Source: Sphingobacteriales bacterium
Lineage (GTDB): Bacteria; Bacteroidota; Bacteroidia; Chitinophagales; UBA2359
NCBI GenBank assembly: GCA_016711295.1
Contig: JADJTE010000007.1
Coordinates: 1 to 64,000, forward strand
Direction of reading: 5' to 3'
Length of the DNA: 64,000 nucleotides
Numbering within the stretch: position 1 is the stretch's first letter; every line of letters starts with the position of its first letter. This document shows, piece by piece, positions 33,766 through 42,073 of the stretch. The position numbers and the translations under genes were made by a program. Below the pieces are notes generated by a model, which worked only from the letters and a program-made list of their open reading frames with translations, was not told the DNA's origin and ran no database searches.

Positions 33766-34332
33766 GTGACAAACCCTGCATTAATCCTCATTGATATCCA
33801 GAAGGGCTTCGACGATATAATCTATTGGGGCGGCGAGAGAAATAACCCAAGAGCAGAAGAAAATGCAAGCATTCTTTTGCAATTGTGGCGACAACGCCAA
33901 CTCCCAATTTTTCATATCCAGCACTGCTCCTCAAATCCGAAATCTCCATTACACGAAACCAACAAAGGCAACCAATTTAGCGACTTGGTGAAGCCACTTG
34001 AACATGAAATCGTAGTGAAAAAAAATGTCAATAGTGCTTTTATCGGAACCAACCTAAAAGAACAACTCGACAATTTGAAGATTACAAAACTCGTAATTGT
34101 AGGGCTAACTACGGACCATTGTGTGTCGACAACGGCGCGAATGGCGGGAAATTTTGGCTTCGATACCTTTATCGTTTCAGACGCAACTGCCACGTTTAAC
34201 AAAAAAGGTTTAGACGGAGAAAATTATGCAGCGGAACTGATACACCAAACAGCACTTGCCAGTTTACAAGGCGAATTTGCCACCATAGTAACGACCGATT
34301 TTATCCAGCAGACCGCCCATACATTAGTTTAG
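33766..34332 (+). CDS. Isochorismatase-family cysteine hydrolase
   Basis: The 188-residue protein belongs to the fold that includes isochorismatase, nicotinamidase and related amidohydrolases. The catalytic triad is visible: D10 (LILIDIQKGF), K85 or K86 (VVKKNVNSAF) and C119 (TTDHCVSTTAR, preceded by the cis-peptide-type VGLTT). The start is a GTG at 33766 directly before TNPALILID; no in-frame ATG is close. It lacks the zinc-site pattern expected of nicotinamidases, so it is more like the uncharacterised YcaC/YecD-type hydrolases. The substrate is unknown. No co-directed neighbour lies within 230 bp. Confidence 0.88.
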   Translation: MTNPALILIDIQKGFDDIIYWGGERNNPRAEENASILLQLWRQRQLPIFHIQHCSSNPKSPLHETNKGNQFSDLVKPLEHEIVVKKNVNSAFIGTNLKEQLDNLKITKLVIVGLTTDHCVSTTARMAGNFGFDTFIVSDATATFNKKGLDGENYAAELIHQTALASLQGEFATIVTTDFIQQTAHTLV

Positions 34333-34566
34333 CTTTTTATCGCCCAAATAGATGTGATGTTGATGTCAAGCCGCCAATTAATGTTGGTGACTATCTGCCC
34401 GCGAAATCGTCCTACCCATCAATGAACTAAGGCAAAACTTGCTTGCCAAGCAGGTTTTGAACTGCCGAGAGGCTTAGATGTCGCGATAAAATAGTAATTT
34501 TGCTCCTCAATCTTAACCCTAACCCTATCAGGACGTTGGCAAAAACGCCCTGCTTTGTTTGCCGTG

Positions 34567-35016
34567 ATGAAACACTTTCTAACTTTCTTATTCGCTGCGG
34601 TATGTTGGGTATGCAGCAATACAGCCCAAGCCCAAACTACCAATACCCCGCCCTCTTCGCCCGACGCGCGGCAATGGGACGAAGTGATGCGCGATTTTAA
34701 ACACCAATCGCAGAGCAGCCTCGATTCGGTGCGCTACGCGCTGGAACAAGGAATGGCAGAACTGCAAAAAGGCTTAGACCAACTGCAAGTAACACCCGAC
34801 GGCAAAATCATTGCAGGGCAGCAAACCATCGATACCGCGCCACAACTCGAAAAATTGGCAGCAGGTATCGAAGCTATCGGCAAGGTGTTTGACGTTCCTG
34901 CCGAAGATTTGCAGCCTGTTCGCAGTGCAGTTGCCGCCATGCTGCTATTGCTACAACAAGGCATCGAACTCTTAAAAACCTTAGAACCCAGCACTTGGGG
35001 CAATACGACCAAATAG
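34567..35016 (+). CDS. Hypothetical secreted alpha-helical protein
   Basis: A 149-residue protein of no family I recognise. The start at 34567 gives a clear signal peptide (MKHFLTFLFAAVCWVCSNTA, cleavage after AQA). The mature part begins with a Thr/Pro-rich segment and then amphipathic helices (LDSVRYALEQGMAELQKGLD, LEKLAAGIEAIGKVF, VAAMLLLLQQGIELLKTL). Residues 80-140 look bundle-like. A further ATG four codons upstream is possible. It precedes the GT39 gene by 45 bp on the same strand, suggesting an operon and a periplasmic or envelope role. Confidence 0.65.
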   Translation: MKHFLTFLFAAVCWVCSNTAQAQTTNTPPSSPDARQWDEVMRDFKHQSQSSLDSVRYALEQGMAELQKGLDQLQVTPDGKIIAGQQTIDTAPQLEKLAAGIEAIGKVFDVPAEDLQPVRSAVAAMLLLLQQGIELLKTLEPSTWGNTTK

Positions 35017-35061
35017 CCTACGCGCACTCAGGTTTTTGCCCCATAAAAGCCCAGAAAACCC

Positions 35062-36576
35062 ATGAACGGACGCATTTTTATCGGATTTTTGGGGCTTACT
35101 GTGCTGCTGCGCCTGCCGTCGTGGTGGGTAAGCGTCATCGACCACGATGAATCGACTTATATCGTCATCGCACAGCAATTGTTGCACGGCAAAGTATTGT
35201 ATGCCGATTTGTGTGATACCAAACCGCCGGGCATTTTTCTAATTTTTGGCGGCATTATCTCGCTGTTTGGCACATCGGTGGCAGCTATTCGGGCTGCAAC
35301 TTGCGTGGCAATTGCCTTTACTGCTTGGGTTTTATATACCATCAATCGACGATGCGGAGCTACAATAAGCATAGCTATAATGAGCGGATTGGCATATATA
35401 TTGGGCGTATCAATGCATCGGTGGGGCATGGCTGCCAATACCGAGCTATGGTTTAATGCCTGCACCGCCACTGCTTGGTGCTGGGGAATACCCTTATTGA
35501 GGCTCGCTGATACTGCAAATAGACCCAATAACGCATATCTATATTGGGCTTTGGTGGGATTGACCTTTGGTATAGGATTTGTCATCAAATACGTAGTATT
35601 GCTCGACTTTGGTGCTTTTATCGCCCTTATCGCGATATGGCGATTGCGACAAAACACAGATTGGAGGCAATGGGTTCGCCTATGTACAGGCATATTTTAT
35701 GCTGTATTGGCTTTTGCCTTGCCATTCGCGATGTGTTGGGCTTGGTTCGATAATTATGGCTACGAAGCACAATTTGCCGATGCCGTTTTTGGCATTACGC
35801 GCCGTTATCCCAGCGCGTTTAATCTATGGCATGCCGCCGACCTGTTGGGACGTTTCGCGCTGTCGTTTCTGCCTTTATGCTTGGGGGCTATTGTTGCGTT
35901 GGGCTATGCTTGGCGGCACCGTCACCAACACAGCGCAGCACAACTGACCCTTGTGGCATTGCCGCTTATGTGCGGAGCGGCTTTGGTAGCGGCGATATTG
36001 CCGGGCAAAGGATTTTCGCACTATTTGTTGCAGCCTCTATTACCTTTGTCGCTTTGGGCTTTTGGTGCAGCAGCCATACGACCACAAAAGCGGGGTGAAA
36101 TAGGCGAATATGAGGAAGCTACTTACTACAAATTGCCTTATTTCCCCCAATTGCGCCGAACAACCTACCTTGTGGCATTTTTGGGCTTATGCTGCTTGGG
36201 CATTATTGCCGCCAATACCCTACGTTTTGTAGCCCCCGCCGATACGCGCCGCGACATAGCCACTTGGCTCGCGCCGCGCCTCCACCCCGCCGACCTAATT
36301 TACGCGCCCGCCGCCACTATATTATACGCATGGCTCGACCGTCCGCCTCTTAGCCCTTATGTACACAGTACCTTGCTCTCCAAGCCCGACCACCAGAAAG
36401 CCCTACAAATTGATGTCAATCAAGTTTTGACTAATATTGTAGGGCAATGTCCGCGCTTTGTGGTGATAGAGACAAGCCCGCCACCGCCGCCCATTGCCCA
36501 CTATATAGCGCAATACTGTATATTAGCCCGCGAATACGACCAAAAAATAGCGGTATATAGTTGTTATAGCCATTAA
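35062..36576 (+). CDS. Integral membrane glycosyltransferase, GT39/ArnT-like
   Basis: A 504-residue polytopic membrane protein with about ten hydrophobic segments. Residues 27-33 read DHDESTY, the acidic catalytic loop motif after the first helix seen in GT39/ArnT/PMT-type enzymes, followed by LHGKVLYADLCDTKPPG. These enzymes transfer a sugar from a polyprenyl-phosphate donor to lipid or protein on the outer face of the inner membrane. A soluble C-terminal part (about 390-504) follows the last helices. It sits 45 bp after the small secreted protein and 27 bp before the histidine kinase, so the three are likely co-transcribed. The acceptor is unknown. Confidence 0.85.
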   Translation: MNGRIFIGFLGLTVLLRLPSWWVSVIDHDESTYIVIAQQLLHGKVLYADLCDTKPPGIFLIFGGIISLFGTSVAAIRAATCVAIAFTAWVLYTINRRCGATISIAIMSGLAYILGVSMHRWGMAANTELWFNACTATAWCWGIPLLRLADTANRPNNAYLYWALVGLTFGIGFVIKYVVLLDFGAFIALIAIWRLRQNTDWRQWVRLCTGIFYAVLAFALPFAMCWAWFDNYGYEAQFADAVFGITRRYPSAFNLWHAADLLGRFALSFLPLCLGAIVALGYAWRHRHQHSAAQLTLVALPLMCGAALVAAILPGKGFSHYLLQPLLPLSLWAFGAAAIRPQKRGEIGEYEEATYYKLPYFPQLRRTTYLVAFLGLCCLGIIAANTLRFVAPADTRRDIATWLAPRLHPADLIYAPAATILYAWLDRPPLSPYVHSTLLSKPDHQKALQIDVNQVLTNIVGQCPRFVVIETSPPPPPIAHYIAQYCILAREYDQKIAVYSCYSH

Positions 36577-36603
36577 GACACCCATTAAGCACCTTTTTTT
36601 CTC

Positions 36604-37692
36604 ATGAATAGAACTTGGCTCCGCCGCCTCAATAGTTTTGAATGGCTCAAAAACAACACGCCCCATAGGTTAGCCCTGCTGACGGCTATTTTGTTGGGGC
36701 TTTGCTCGCTGCTGCTGGTATTGTTAGTTAGCTTCTTTGGACAAAACCAAATAGCCTTACATTTGGCTTTGCTTATTGCTTTATTAGAAGGAGTATTAAG
36801 TTATATATTCATATATTTTGTATTGGAATATTTTATTTATAGAAAAATAAAATTGATTTACAAAATAATCCGCAAACAGAAGCGCAGCCCTGCCGAATCT
36901 GCCAATATGATAGATATGAACCAAAATGTGATTGATGATACAGAAGAGGAAGTGCGCGAATGGGCAGCTGAAAATGACAGAACCTTAGCTGATTTGCAAA
37001 AAATGGAAGCATTCAGACGCGAATATATCGGTAATGTATCGCATGAGCTAAAAACGCCGATTTATATTTTGCAAGGCTATTTAGATACGCTCTTGCAAGG
37101 AGCCATGGACGACCCCGACATCAAAGAAAGCTACTTGCAGAAAGCCGCGCAAAATGCCGACCGCCTAAGCCAAATTGTGAGCGATTTGGACTTTATTGCC
37201 CAACACGAAAGCGGAGAATTGCGGCTGCGCAAAGAGCCGTTTGTATTGTATAATTTAATTCGCGAGGTAATCGACGAATTGCAGTCTATTGCCAGCAGCA
37301 ACCATATTGCGATAGAATGTAAAGAGGGCAGCAATACATCGGCAATGGTATTTGCCGACCGCGAGAAAATAAGGCAGGTATTGACCAATTTGGTCATAAA
37401 CTCTATCAAATATGGGCGCGAAAATGGCAAAACAGTAGTCAGCATTTACGACATGCACCGCGATATATTGGTAGAAGTGAGCGACAATGGCATCGGGATA
37501 GCGGCTCAACATCTGCCTCGTTTGTTCGAGCGATTTTACCGCGTAGATCCGAGCCGTTCGCGGCAGCAGGGCGGGTCGGGTCTAGGCTTGTCTATTGCCA
37601 AACACATCGTAGAAGCCCATAAGCGAAAAATTCATGTGCGCAGCCAATTTGGAGTAGGCACTACGTTTGGATTTTCGCTCAAAAGAGTATAG
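36604..37692 (+). CDS. Membrane sensor histidine kinase, PhoR/ResE-like
   Basis: A 362-residue kinase. Two hydrophobic helices at about 23-45 and 50-78 leave almost no periplasmic loop, so sensing is probably intramembrane or cytoplasmic. A HisKA domain carries the phospho-acceptor H147 in NVSHELKTPI. The HATPase domain has the N box (LVINSIKYGRENG), G1 (VSDNGIGI), F box (LFERFYRVD) and G2 (GGSGLGLSIAKHIV). The helical segment between membrane and HisKA is a likely HAMP-like linker. No response regulator is adjacent, so its partner lies elsewhere. It probably shares a transcript with the GT39 gene. Confidence 0.93.
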   Translation: MNRTWLRRLNSFEWLKNNTPHRLALLTAILLGLCSLLLVLLVSFFGQNQIALHLALLIALLEGVLSYIFIYFVLEYFIYRKIKLIYKIIRKQKRSPAESANMIDMNQNVIDDTEEEVREWAAENDRTLADLQKMEAFRREYIGNVSHELKTPIYILQGYLDTLLQGAMDDPDIKESYLQKAAQNADRLSQIVSDLDFIAQHESGELRLRKEPFVLYNLIREVIDELQSIASSNHIAIECKEGSNTSAMVFADREKIRQVLTNLVINSIKYGRENGKTVVSIYDMHRDILVEVSDNGIGIAAQHLPRLFERFYRVDPSRSRQQGGSGLGLSIAKHIVEAHKRKIHVRSQFGVGTTFGFSLKRV

Positions 37693-37699
37693 CTCCAAA

Positions 37700-37771
37700 T
37701 GTAGGTATAGGGTTTTGGGCTATGTTTATCCAATATGTCCGACCTCATTGCATATTCGATTAGGAATAGTG
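37700..37771 (-). repeat. MITE-like element, partial copy 5 (inverted)
   Basis: A degenerate fragment retaining GTATAGGGTTTTGGG and GCATATTCGATTAG in the inverted order of copy 4, but without the right inverted end. Confidence 0.6.
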
Positions 37772-37877
37772 GTTTGATTTTCTAATTTTGAGTATTAATT
37801 TTGCCTGCCATGTATCCATTTCCAAGCGTTATGGCTTAGAAAATAGCGTTATATAATTGAAATATTAGTTCAATATT

Positions 37878-38048
37878 AAAAACTCCCCCTAACCCCCTCA
37901 GAGAGGGGGAATTTATACAAGATATAATTTGCTGATTATCAATAATTTACAGAAAAAAAAGACGGTCTAGCCACAAAAACTCCCCCTAACCCTCTCATAG
38001 AGTGGGAATTTATGCAATATATAATTTGCTGATTATCAATAATTTACA
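37878..38048. repeat. Direct repeat of about 73 bp, two copies
   Basis: Copies at 37878-37951 and 37976-38048 share ACTCCCCCTAACC, a G-rich counterpart, and TTTGCTGATTATCAATAATT. Each contains a CCCCCT/AGGGGG inverted repeat. The 37693-38423 gap holds only this pair, the partial copy at 37700, and a reduced element at 38165-38208 (TAGTTATTCTTGTAGG ... TAAATAGTTAC). Confidence 0.75.
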
Positions 38049-38164
38049 ATAATGTATGTTGTTTCTAAAGTACCGTAGACATATTACATATAGACGCAAG
38101 CCTGAGAATATCGTAGGCATGAAACTCGTGTAAGGTAAGTGTATGAAACTAAAAAATCAAACCA

Positions 38165-38208
38165 ATAGTTATTCTTGTAGGGGCACCCTGACAAGGGTAA
38201 ATAGTTAC
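38165..38208 (+). repeat. MITE-like element, internally deleted copy
   Basis: Only about 44 bp: a left-end-like TAGTTATTCTTGTAGG and a right end GGTAAATAGTTAC, with the middle of the element missing. Confidence 0.5.
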
Positions 38209-38423
38209 TCTACTCCTTAAAAATAGCAAAGCCCCCGCCAAGAATGACAGGGACTGTTCGCTTAAAAACGACTGCTATGAAAAACTACTCTCTCTCGCTC
38301 TTTTACGTTGCAAAGATACAATACCTTTTTTGATATTGCAACCATAGGCATCATATTTTTTTTATTTGATAACGTCGATGTTTTATCGGCTTTTATTGCG
38401 AGTTTGGTAGCGTTTTTGGGGTA

Positions 38424-40055
38424 TTACATCATACCGCCCATGCCGCCGCCGTGGTGTGCGTGGGGTTCTTCTTTACCTGGTTTGTCTACGATGAGGCACT
38501 CGGTCGTAAGCAACATGCTGGCAATAGAAGCAGCGTTTTCTAAGGCTACGCGAGCTACTTTGGTGGGGTCAATTACGCCGTCGGCATAGAGGTCGCCGTA
38601 GGTTTCGGTGCGGGCATTAAAGCCATAAGCGTTGGTGCCGCCTCTTTTTACTTCTTGCACGATAACCGAACCTTCCAAACCTGCATTAGTAGCTATTTGG
38701 CGCAGAGGCTCTTCGATAGCGCGGCGCACGATGTCGATACCTGTTTGTTCGTCGTCGTTGTCGCCTTTGAAATCGGCAAGACCTTCGATAGCGCGAATAT
38801 AAGCTACGCCGCCGCCAGGAATGATGCCTTCTTCTACGGCAGCGCGTGTAGCGTGTAGCGCATCGTCAACGCGGTCTTTTTTCTCTTTCATTTCTACTTC
38901 GGTGGGCGCACCTACGTATAGTACTGCTACGCCGCCTGCCAATTTTGCCAAACGCTCTTGCAATTTTTCGCGGTCGTAGTCCGATGTAGTGGTTTCGATT
39001 TGAGATTTGATTTGATTTACACGAGCTTTGATGTCTTCTGTGCTGCCTTTGCCGCCTACGAGCGTGGTATTGTCTTTGTCAATCGTAACGCGGTCAGCTT
39101 TGCCTAAGTAGGTCAAATCAGCATTTTCGAGTTTGTAGCCGCGCTCTTCCGAAATCACCGTGCCACCCGTCAGGATAGCGATGTCTTCCAACATAGCTTT
39201 GCGGCGGTCGCCAAAACCAGGAGCTTTGACGGCAGCAATTTTGAGCGTGCCACGCAATTTATTGACCACTAAGGTTGCCAATGCTTCGCCTTCTACCTCT
39301 TCGGAAATGATGAGCAAAGGACGGCCCGTTTGTACCGTGCGCTCCAAAATGGGCAACAGGTCTTTCATGGTCGATATTTTTTTGTCATAAATCAAAACGT
39401 AGGCATTTTCGAGTTCTGCCTCCATCGTTTCGGGGTTAGTCACAAAATAGGGCGACAAATAACCGCGGTCGAATTGCATACCTTCTACGACGGCTACGGT
39501 CGTTTCTGTGCCTTTGGCTTCTTCTACGGTAATTACGCCTTCTTTGCCCACTTTTTGCATCGCTTCGGCGATAAGTTTGCCAATTTCGTTATCGTTGTTC
39601 GACGAAACGGTAGCTACTTGTTGGACTTTGGTGATGTCGTCGCCTACTTGTACTGACATTTCGTTCAAAGACTCTACGACACGTTTGACGGCTTTGTCGA
39701 TACCGCGTTTCAAATCCATAGGATTAGCACCCGCAGCAAGGCTTTTCAGACCTGCCGTGATGATGGCTTGCGACAGAACGGTAGCGGTGGTAGTACCGTC
39801 ACCCGCAGCATCGGCGGTTTTAGACGCTACTTCTTTGAGCATCTGCGCACCCAAGTTTTCCATTGGGTCTTCAAGGTCAATTTCTTTGGCAACCGTAACG
39901 CCGTCTTTGGTGATGGCGGGTGCGCCGAATTTTTTCTCAATCACTACGTTACGTCCTTTGGGACCTAAGGTTACTTTGACGGCGTTGCACAATACATCAA
40001 CGCCTTTTTTCAATTTTTCGCGTGCGTCGGTTTCAAATTGAATTAATTTGGACAT
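38424..40055 (-). CDS. groEL: Chaperonin GroEL (Hsp60)
   Basis: GroEL is the tetradecameric ATP-driven folding chamber of the cytoplasm, working with the GroES lid. The 543-residue product is full length and uninterrupted. It shows VTLGPKGRNVVIEKKFGAP, the ATP-binding GDGTTTATVL, and the apical substrate-binding region. The C-terminal tail is rich in Gly and Met (GGGMGGMM) with two His. It lies 194 bp downstream of groES on the same strand, the usual groES-groEL order. The intactness of this 1.6-kb gene contrasts with the frameshift in the adjacent groES. Confidence 0.99.
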   Translation of the reverse strand: MSKLIQFETDAREKLKKGVDVLCNAVKVTLGPKGRNVVIEKKFGAPAITKDGVTVAKEIDLEDPMENLGAQMLKEVASKTADAAGDGTTTATVLSQAIITAGLKSLAAGANPMDLKRGIDKAVKRVVESLNEMSVQVGDDITKVQQVATVSSNNDNEIGKLIAEAMQKVGKEGVITVEEAKGTETTVAVVEGMQFDRGYLSPYFVTNPETMEAELENAYVLIYDKKISTMKDLLPILERTVQTGRPLLIISEEVEGEALATLVVNKLRGTLKIAAVKAPGFGDRRKAMLEDIAILTGGTVISEERGYKLENADLTYLGKADRVTIDKDNTTLVGGKGSTEDIKARVNQIKSQIETTTSDYDREKLQERLAKLAGGVAVLYVGAPTEVEMKEKKDRVDDALHATRAAVEEGIIPGGGVAYIRAIEGLADFKGDNDDEQTGIDIVRRAIEEPLRQIATNAGLEGSVIVQEVKRGGTNAYGFNARTETYGDLYADGVIDPTKVARVALENAASIASMLLTTECLIVDKPGKEEPHAHHGGGMGGMM

Positions 40056-40249
40056 GGTATTAAAACTGGTTTTGTTGTTTGAAAAATATGGGAGTAATTA
40101 ATTAACAGCAGTTCGATAGGATAATGGCGAGTAGCAACACGACGGAAGTATGGTTGCCTTGTTGCTACGGATATGGGCAATTAGCCCTTAGATAGAAACA
40201 AAAAAACAGACACAGCGTAGCTATGTACGGAGTGCCTTGTGGAGGGGGG

Positions 40250-40518
40250 TTAGACGATGGCGAAAATATCCGATTCGCGCATGATGAGGTAATCAGTGCC
40301 GTCGACCGCGATTTCGGTGCCTGCATATTTGCCATATAAAACGGTATCGCCTACTTGAACGGTCATGGGTTCGTCTTTTTGCCGTTACCTACGGCTACGA
40401 TGGTGCCGCGCTGGGGTTTTTCTTTGGCGGTATCGGGGATAATCAAGCCGCTTTTGGTGGTCGTTTCGGCTTCGGCGGGTCTTACTACTACCCTGTCTGA
40501 TAATGGTTTGATACTCAT
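40250..40518 (-). CDS. groES: Co-chaperonin GroES (one-base deletion in an A-run)
   Basis: GroES caps the GroEL chamber. The start at 40518 gives MSIKPLSDRVVVRPAEAE. The mobile-loop region ETTTKSGLIIPDTAKEKPQ is intact. After VGNGKK the frame is lost: the run of five T (plus strand 40376-40380) needs a sixth to continue as DEPMTVQVGDTVLYGKYAG and end ESDIFAIV at 40250. The reconstructed length, about 89 residues, equals the family norm. A truncated GroES would be lethal, so the missing base is almost certainly a homopolymer error. No CIRCE-type operator was noticed upstream. Confidence 0.93.
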
Positions 40519-40818
40519 AATAATGTGTGGTATATTGGTTGTTATAATAGAATAAATTGGAATTGACAGCAGATAAGCATTGCCTCTTACCCTATTCAAT
40601 GCTTATCACATACTGTGCCAAGCCTATTTTTATGCCATTTTTGCAGACAATCGCGCTGAATACCTGACAAAATGTATGCCCACGCCGAATATTTGGCAGC
40701 CTATTGGCAGTTTGTGCCCTTTACAAACTATCATCGCCCGCAAAACGAACCTGCTTTGCGGGCGACTATTGATAGGAGCGAACCTTTTAGACTTTGGACA
40801 GATTTTTTTTAGGGAGTA

Positions 40819-40891
40819 CCAAAAGCCCAAGGCAGAAAGTTGTAGGTTTAATTTGTGAAAAATACCAAACACTTCTGCCTTGGGCTTTTGG
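40819..40891. other. 19-bp perfect inverted repeat with a 35-base loop
   Basis: CCAAAAGCCCAAGGCAGAA at 40819-40837 is exactly complementary to 40873-40891. It lies in the 667-bp gap between groES and fabI. It may be a bidirectional terminator, a structured RNA or a transposon-derived palindrome. Confidence 0.6.
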
Positions 40892-40943
40892 GTATCGGCT
40901 GCCTTCGCAGTCGCGCCTTAGCCAATTATTTTAAAGATTGGAC

Positions 40944-41056
40944 GTAACTATTTAGCCTTGTAGGGGGAACTAATCGAATATGCAGCGATGTCAGGCATTA
41001 TTAGATAAGTATTGCTCATTACCCCATACCCAAAACCCTATACCCTAAACAGTTAC
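40944..41056 (+). repeat. MITE-like intergenic element, copy 6 (short form)
   Basis: A 113-bp copy almost identical to copies 2 and 3; the right end is CTAAACAGTTAC. It ends 25 bp before the methyltransferase remnant. Confidence 0.85.
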
Positions 41057-41081
41057 TCAAAAATATATTATTTTCTGCCCT

Positions 41082-41243
41082 TTTGTAGGAAGTGGGACAA
41101 CTTTATTAGTTGCCGAAAACCTCGAAAGAAGGGCAGTAGGGTTGGAACTCGACGATAAGTATTGCGACTATATGTTAGACACGGCTTTATGCCAACAAAT
41201 TTGGACTCATGCCCATATTAGAAAAACCGCCGTCGTGGAATAG
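41082..41243 (+). pseudogene. Remnant of a DNA methyltransferase (C-terminal fragment)
   Basis: In this frame the sequence reads PFVGSGTTLLVAENLERRAV followed by GLELDDKYCDYMLD. That is the AdoMet-binding FxGxGTT motif and following helix of N6/N4 DNA methyltransferases, which normally lies near their C-terminus. No start codon or upstream catalytic domain is present, and the expected Asp before PF is Cys. The last 57 bases overlap the 3' end of fabI on the other strand. It is a leftover of a restriction-modification or orphan methylase gene. Confidence 0.65.
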
Positions 41244-41978
41244 GTTTTGCATAGTCACCATGCGCGTAAGGTCGGAGAATAGAGCGATGCAGTAGTCGGC
41301 GCAGGCTTCGGCAGAGGCGTTGCCGAGCGGCGACATTTTGTTGGCATAGTCAAAAAAATCGCCAAAGCCCTTGATACCTGTCCCTGCCGTAGTGACGGTG
41401 GGCGATTGCGATATGGTATTGATGCGCACCTTGCGGCGCACGCCATAGTGATAGCCAAAGCTGCGGGCAATAGATTCGAGGGCGGCTTTGGCATCAGCCA
41501 TATCGTTATAGCCAGGAAAGGAACGTTGGGCGGCTATATAACTAAGCGCTATGACCGACGCACCATCGTTGAGTGCATCTAATTGCCATGCAGTTTGCAA
41601 TATTTTGTGGAAAGACATAGCCGAGATGTCTATTGTTTGGGCATAAAAGGCGTAGTTAAGATTGGTATACTCGCGATTTTTGCGCACATTGGGCGACATA
41701 CCGATAGCGTGTAGGACAAAATCTATTTTGCCGCCCAATTGCTCGATAGATTGCTCGAAAACGGTTTTTAGGTCGTTGGTGTCGGTGGCATCGGCGGCAA
41801 TAACGCTTGTTTGGCATTGGTCGGCTAAACGCTGTATGCTACCCATCCGCAGTGCTACGGGAGCATTGCTGAGCGTGAAAGTAGCACCTTCTTGGTAGGC
41901 ACGCTCGGCTATTTTCCAAGCGATAGATTTTTCGTCCAAGGCACCAAAGATAATGCCGCGTTTTCCATTTAATAACAT
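41187..41978 (-). CDS. fabI: Enoyl-[acyl-carrier-protein] reductase (NADH)
   Basis: FabI reduces the trans-2 double bond of enoyl-ACP in the last step of each fatty-acid elongation round. The start at 41978 (MLLNGKRGIIFGALDEKSIA) gives 263 residues, the family norm; an upstream extension of 58 codons is open but not homologous-looking. The Y-x6-K catalytic pair is Y157/K164 (GYNDMADAKAALE), with the preceding SYIAAQRSFPGYN. This is the classic short-chain dehydrogenase type inhibited by triclosan-like compounds. It is a single-gene unit. Confidence 0.96.
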   Translation of the reverse strand: MLLNGKRGIIFGALDEKSIAWKIAERAYQEGATFTLSNAPVALRMGSIQRLADQCQTSVIAADATDTNDLKTVFEQSIEQLGGKIDFVLHAIGMSPNVRKNREYTNLNYAFYAQTIDISAMSFHKILQTAWQLDALNDGASVIALSYIAAQRSFPGYNDMADAKAALESIARSFGYHYGVRRKVRINTISQSPTVTTAGTGIKGFGDFFDYANKMSPLGNASAEACADYCIALFSDLTRMVTMQNLFHDGGFSNMGMSPNLLA

Positions 41979-42073
41979 AATGAAGTGGTAGGTGAAGCAC
42001 ACCCGCCCTTGTTTGTAGGAGTGGGCAAAGGTATGTGCGGTGTGTCGATAATTGGGGGCTAAGGCTTGGGTTA

